From Leifsonia sp. PS1209 (lineage in GTDB: Bacteria; Actinomycetota; Actinomycetes; Actinomycetales; Microbacteriaceae): a DNA stretch of 64,000 nt. The notes below the pieces were generated by a model. That model was not told where the DNA came from and did no database searches. It saw only the letters and a list, made by a program, of their open reading frames with translations. The stretch is from positions 1,736,001-1,800,000 of the forward strand of contig NZ_CP051154.1 of the NCBI RefSeq assembly GCF_012317045.1. Reading direction: 5' to 3'. Shown piece by piece: positions 61,458 to 64,000 of this stretch; within the stretch, counting starts at the first letter, position 1, and each line of letters begins with the position of its first letter. The position numbers and the translations under genes are program-made.

Positions 61458-62120
61458 TCAGCGCACGATCGCGAGGCCGCGGGCGCGCAGGGTGCGGGTG
61501 TCGGCATCCAGTGCCGCCATCAGGCGCTCGTGCGTGCCGACGATGTGCCGGTGGATGCTGTCGGCCGCTGCCTCCGCATCCCGGGCGGCGAGCAGGCCGA
61601 GGATGTCGCGGTGCTCCTGCCAGGCGGTGCGGCGCGCCTCCTCCGTGCGCACTTCGAGCCAGCGGGTGCGGGCGAGCCTGGTCATGGCCGCGTCGACGCT
61701 GTCGGCGAAGAAGTGGTTGCCGGACAGCTGCGCGAGCTCCACGTGGAAGTGGGTGCCGGCGATCATCGCGTCGTCGCTCGGCCGGTGCAGGTCGAAGGCG
61801 CCGAGGCGGGTGGTGAGGTCGGCGATGGCGTCGTCGGAGGCGCGGGCGCAGCTGTGCCGGATCGCAGCGGACTCGACGGCGTCGCGGAGTTCGCTGAGCC
61901 GGGCGATCTCGCCGAGATCGATGGGGGTGATCTGCCAGGCGCGGCCGTCGCGCTCGACGAGGCCGTCGGCCTCCAGGCGCATCAGGGCGGCGCGGAGCGG
62001 GGTGCGGGACGCGCCGATGTCGGTTTCGAGGCCGCGTTCGGTCAGGCGTGCGCCCGGCATCCGTTCGAGGTCGAGGATCTGCGCGCGCAGCCGGTCGTAG
62101 ACGGTCGTTTGCTCAGCCAC
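61458..62120 (-). CDS. GntR-family regulator (FadR/FCD type)
   Basis: The 220-residue transcription factor has an N-terminal winged helix (DRLRAQILDLERMPGARLTE, RTPLRAALMRLEADGLV) and a C-terminal FCD ligand-binding domain whose His and Asp residues (HFHVELAQLSGNHF, EHRDILGLLAARD) could bind metal and an organic acid. GTG at 62120 is the family-like start. It is divergent from an MFS transporter, with palindromic operators between them, so it most likely represses that transporter. Confidence 0.9.
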   Translation of the reverse strand: MAEQTTVYDRLRAQILDLERMPGARLTERGLETDIGASRTPLRAALMRLEADGLVERDGRAWQITPIDLGEIARLSELRDAVESAAIRHSCARASDDAIADLTTRLGAFDLHRPSDDAMIAGTHFHVELAQLSGNHFFADSVDAAMTRLARTRWLEVRTEEARRTAWQEHRDILGLLAARDAEAAADSIHRHIVGTHERLMAALDADTRTLRARGLAIVR

Positions 62121-62135
62121 GCGGAGACTCCTTTT

Positions 62136-62169
62136 GGTATACCGGCTTGGTATACCACTAGGGTATACC
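62136..62169. promoter_or_regulatory. Triple GGTATACC operator
   Basis: The palindrome GGTATACC occurs three times, at 62136-62143, 62149-62156 and 62162-62169, with exactly 13 bp between successive starts. It fills the space between the divergent GntR and MFS starts and ends 2 bp before the MFS GTG. GntR/FCD proteins bind GT-N-AC palindromes, so this is very likely the GntR binding region. Confidence 0.8.
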
Positions 62170-62171
62170 TC

Positions 62172-63377
62172 GTGACCTCCACCGTACAACGCACCCCGCG
62201 ACCGTGGCTCATGCTGTCGTTCGGCGTCATCGCCCAGGCCAGCTCCACCGTGTTCGTGTCGACGCCCGCCTTCCTCATCCCGCTGCTGCACACCGAGCGC
62301 GGGCTCAGCCTCGCCGAGGCCGGGCTGCTCGCATCCGCACCGACCCTCGGGCTGGTCATCACACTCATCGGCTGGGGAGCGCTCAGCGACAGGATCGGCG
62401 AGCGCTGGGTGATCGCCTCCGGGCTCGCGCTGACCGCCGCCGTCGCCTTCGCGGCGATGTTCGCGAGCGACTACCTCAGCCTCGGCGCGCTGTTCCTGCT
62501 GGGAGGGATGGCGTCGGCGAGCCCCAACGCCGCCAGCGGGCGCGTGGTGATCGGCTGGTTCCCGAAGGAGCGTCGCGGACTCGCGATGGGCATCCGGCAG
62601 ATGTGCCAGCCGCTCGGCGTGGCCGTCGCGGCGCTGACCATCCCGCAGCTCGCCGCGGCGGGCGGGATCGGCGCCGCACTGGCGGTGCCCGCCGTGCTCT
62701 GCGCCGTGTCCGCCGTGCTGTGCGCCGTCGGCATCGTCGACCCGCCCCGGCCTCCGCGGACGACGGGAGGGGATGCGCATCCACTGGCCGTGTGGAAGCC
62801 GTACAAGGAGACCTCGCTGCTGTGGCGCATCCACGGGGTGTCGATGCTGCTGGTGGTCCCGCAGTTCACGGTGTCGACGTTCGGGCTGGTCTGGCTGGTG
62901 ACCGAACTGCACTTCTCCGCCCTCGCCGCCGGGATCGTGATCGGCGTGAGCCAGTTCGCGGGGGCGATCGGGCGCATCGGCGTCGGGGTGCTGAGCGACA
63001 AGGTCGGCAGCCACCTGCTGCCGCTGCGCTGGGTGTCCGTCGCGGCCGCCGTGGTGATGCTGCTGATGGGAGCAGCGTCGGCGCTCGGCGCGGTGTGGGC
63101 CGCGGTGATCCTGATCGTCGCGGCCATCGTCACCGTGGCGGACAACGGGCTGGCGTACACCTCGGTGGCGGAGATCGCCGGGCCGTTCTGGTCGGGCAGG
63201 GCGCTCGGCACGCAGAACACGGGCCAGTTCCTGGCGGCGTCCGTGGTGGGACCGGCGGTCGGGGGCCTCATCACGCTGCTCGGCTACCCGCTCGCCTTCG
63301 CAGCGGTGGCGCTCTGCCCGGTCATCGCGACGCCGCTCGTGCCCAGGGACAGGGAGCTCGCCGTCGTCCCGCAATAA
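62172..63377 (+). CDS. MFS transporter
   Basis: The 401-residue major facilitator has about twelve transmembrane helices and the loop 2-3 motif GWGALSDRIGERW (about 76-88), with a matching GVGVLSDKVGS in the second half. It resembles organic-anion and sugar-acid transporters commonly paired with FCD regulators, but the substrate cannot be read. GTG at 62172 starts directly after the operator, so the transcript is probably leaderless. Repression by the divergent GntR is expected. Confidence 0.88.
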   Translation: MTSTVQRTPRPWLMLSFGVIAQASSTVFVSTPAFLIPLLHTERGLSLAEAGLLASAPTLGLVITLIGWGALSDRIGERWVIASGLALTAAVAFAAMFASDYLSLGALFLLGGMASASPNAASGRVVIGWFPKERRGLAMGIRQMCQPLGVAVAALTIPQLAAAGGIGAALAVPAVLCAVSAVLCAVGIVDPPRPPRTTGGDAHPLAVWKPYKETSLLWRIHGVSMLLVVPQFTVSTFGLVWLVTELHFSALAAGIVIGVSQFAGAIGRIGVGVLSDKVGSHLLPLRWVSVAAAVVMLLMGAASALGAVWAAVILIVAAIVTVADNGLAYTSVAEIAGPFWSGRALGTQNTGQFLAASVVGPAVGGLITLLGYPLAFAAVALCPVIATPLVPRDRELAVVPQ

Positions 63378-63405
63378 GCGGCGCGCGCTCGCATAAGCTG
63401 GATGG

Positions 63406-64000
63406 ATGCGCATCGACATCGTCACGATCTTCCCCGAGTTCTTCGATGTGCTCGACATCTCGCTGCTCGGCAAGGCCAGGCAGACCGGCCTGATCGACCT
63501 CGGCGTGCACAACCTGCGCGACCACACCCACGACAGGCACCGCACGGTCGACGACACCCCGTACGGCGGCGGCGCCGGCATGGTGATGAAGCCGGAGCCG
63601 TGGGGCGAGGCGCTCGACGGCATCCTGGAGGCGAGCCCCGGCGACCCGCTGGTGATCTTCCCGTCCCCGGCCGGAGACGTCTTCACCCAGTCGATCGCGC
63701 GCGAGCTCGCCGAGGAGAAGCACCTGGTCTTCGGATGCGGCCGATACGAGGGCATCGACCAGCGCGTCTTCGACGACACGGCATCCAGGGCCAGGGTGCG
63801 GCTGATGAGCATCGGCGACTACGTCCTCAACGGGGGAGAGGTGGCGACGATGGCGATGATCGAGGCGATCGGCAGGCTCATCCCCGGCGTGGTCGGCAAC
63901 CCGGAGAGCCTGGTGCAGGAGTCCCACGAGGACGGCCTGCTCGAATACCCCAGCTACACCAAGCCGGCATCGTGGCGCGGCCACGACGTGCCTCCTGTGC
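63406..64000 (+). CDS. trmD: tRNA (guanine37-N1)-methyltransferase, 3' end outside window
   Basis: TrmD makes m1G37 in tRNA and prevents frameshifting. The visible 198 residues begin [22 protein letters not shown], with [13 protein letters not shown] (about 50), GRYEGIDQR and the trefoil-knot [11 protein letters not shown] (about 130). The C-terminal domain is cut by the window end. It is normally co-transcribed with rimM; here a GntR/MFS pair lies between. Confidence 0.96.
   Translation, partial: MRIDIVTIFPEFFDVLDISLLGKARQTGLIDLGVHNLRDHTHDRHRTVDDTPYGGGAGMVMKPEPWGEALDGILEASPGDPLVIFPSPAGDVFTQSIARELAEEKHLVFGCGRYEGIDQRVFDDTASRARVRLMSIGDYVLNGGEVATMAMIEAIGRLIPGVVGNPESLVQESHEDGLLEYPSYTKPASWRGHDVPPV

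Noticed and set aside
62136..62169. Short tandem repeat by chance
   Set aside because: Three identical palindromes in exact 13-bp register between a divergent regulator and its transporter fit an operator far better.
61458..63812. 784-codon minus-strand frame that includes GntR
   Set aside because: Only the last 220 codons match a GntR/FCD protein. The upstream part is antisense to the MFS gene and crosses the operator.

Overview
High-GC, densely packed actinobacterial chromosome. Gene content and order (gpsA-ddl-DUF3515-thiL, yceD-rpmF-rnc-mutM, smc-ftsY-ffh, rpsP-KH-rimM, a zinc-free L32, a leucine-rich leader before leuCD) suggest a Microbacteriaceae-type organism, Leifsonia-like. That assignment is inferred from architecture, not from a search. 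No insertion sequence, phage, CRISPR array or rRNA was found.

Layout. (1) 1-2740: an intergenic array of short imperfect palindromes, a diacylglycerol-kinase-family gene, tRNA-Glu(CTC) with its own terminator, and a TerC-family membrane protein behind a probable yybP-ykoY (Mn2+) riboswitch. (2) 2737-17800: one long signalling and surface operon of PP2C phosphatase, FHA protein, Ser/Thr kinase, degenerate FHA plus winged-helix protein, a 1759-residue Ig-like/FN3 surface protein, MoxR ATPase, DUF58 protein, a transglutaminase-fold protein that has lost its catalytic Cys and His, and a second FHA protein. This resembles the PFNA cluster described in Bifidobacterium, but is larger. (3) 17836-24351: leuCD behind a leader peptide with four consecutive Leu codons, then murA, a PlsC-like acyltransferase, gpsA and ddl (cell-wall and phospholipid precursors). 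(4) 24361-29969: an apparent insertion between ddl and the DUF3515 gene, holding a tiny Cys-rich peptide gene with a near-perfect Shine-Dalgarno, an LpxL/HtrB-like acyltransferase, a MacB-type ABC exporter pair and an E1-like (ThiF/MccB-type) enzyme with a RiPP-recognition-like N-terminus. I read it as an undescribed, possibly lipidated RiPP cluster; it is the most interesting item in the window. (5) 29923-35686: DUF3515 lipoprotein, thiL, rsmD, a TPR protein, recG, coaD.

(6) 35683-40366: a second MoxR-DUF58-transglutaminase cassette, this one with an intact catalytic triad, overlapping coaD. (7) 40378-42783: yceD-rpmF-rnc-mutM. (8) 42784-49640: a second palindrome array, a double-GNAT protein, a branched-chain amino-acid ABC operon (binding protein, LivH, LivM, LivG, LivF), then a very long hairpin. 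(9) 49716-57133: smc, a CHAD protein, ftsY, a small acidic protein, ffh. (10) 57144-59876 (minus): two paralogous SGNH-hydrolase lipoproteins and a YbdK-type carboxylate-amine ligase. (11) 60060-64000: rpsP-KH-rimM, terminated, then a divergent GntR/MFS pair with three evenly spaced GGTATACC operators, wedged before trmD, which runs off the window.

Most genes within a block overlap by 4 bp (ATGA, GTGA or TTGA), which indicates polycistronic, translationally coupled operons.
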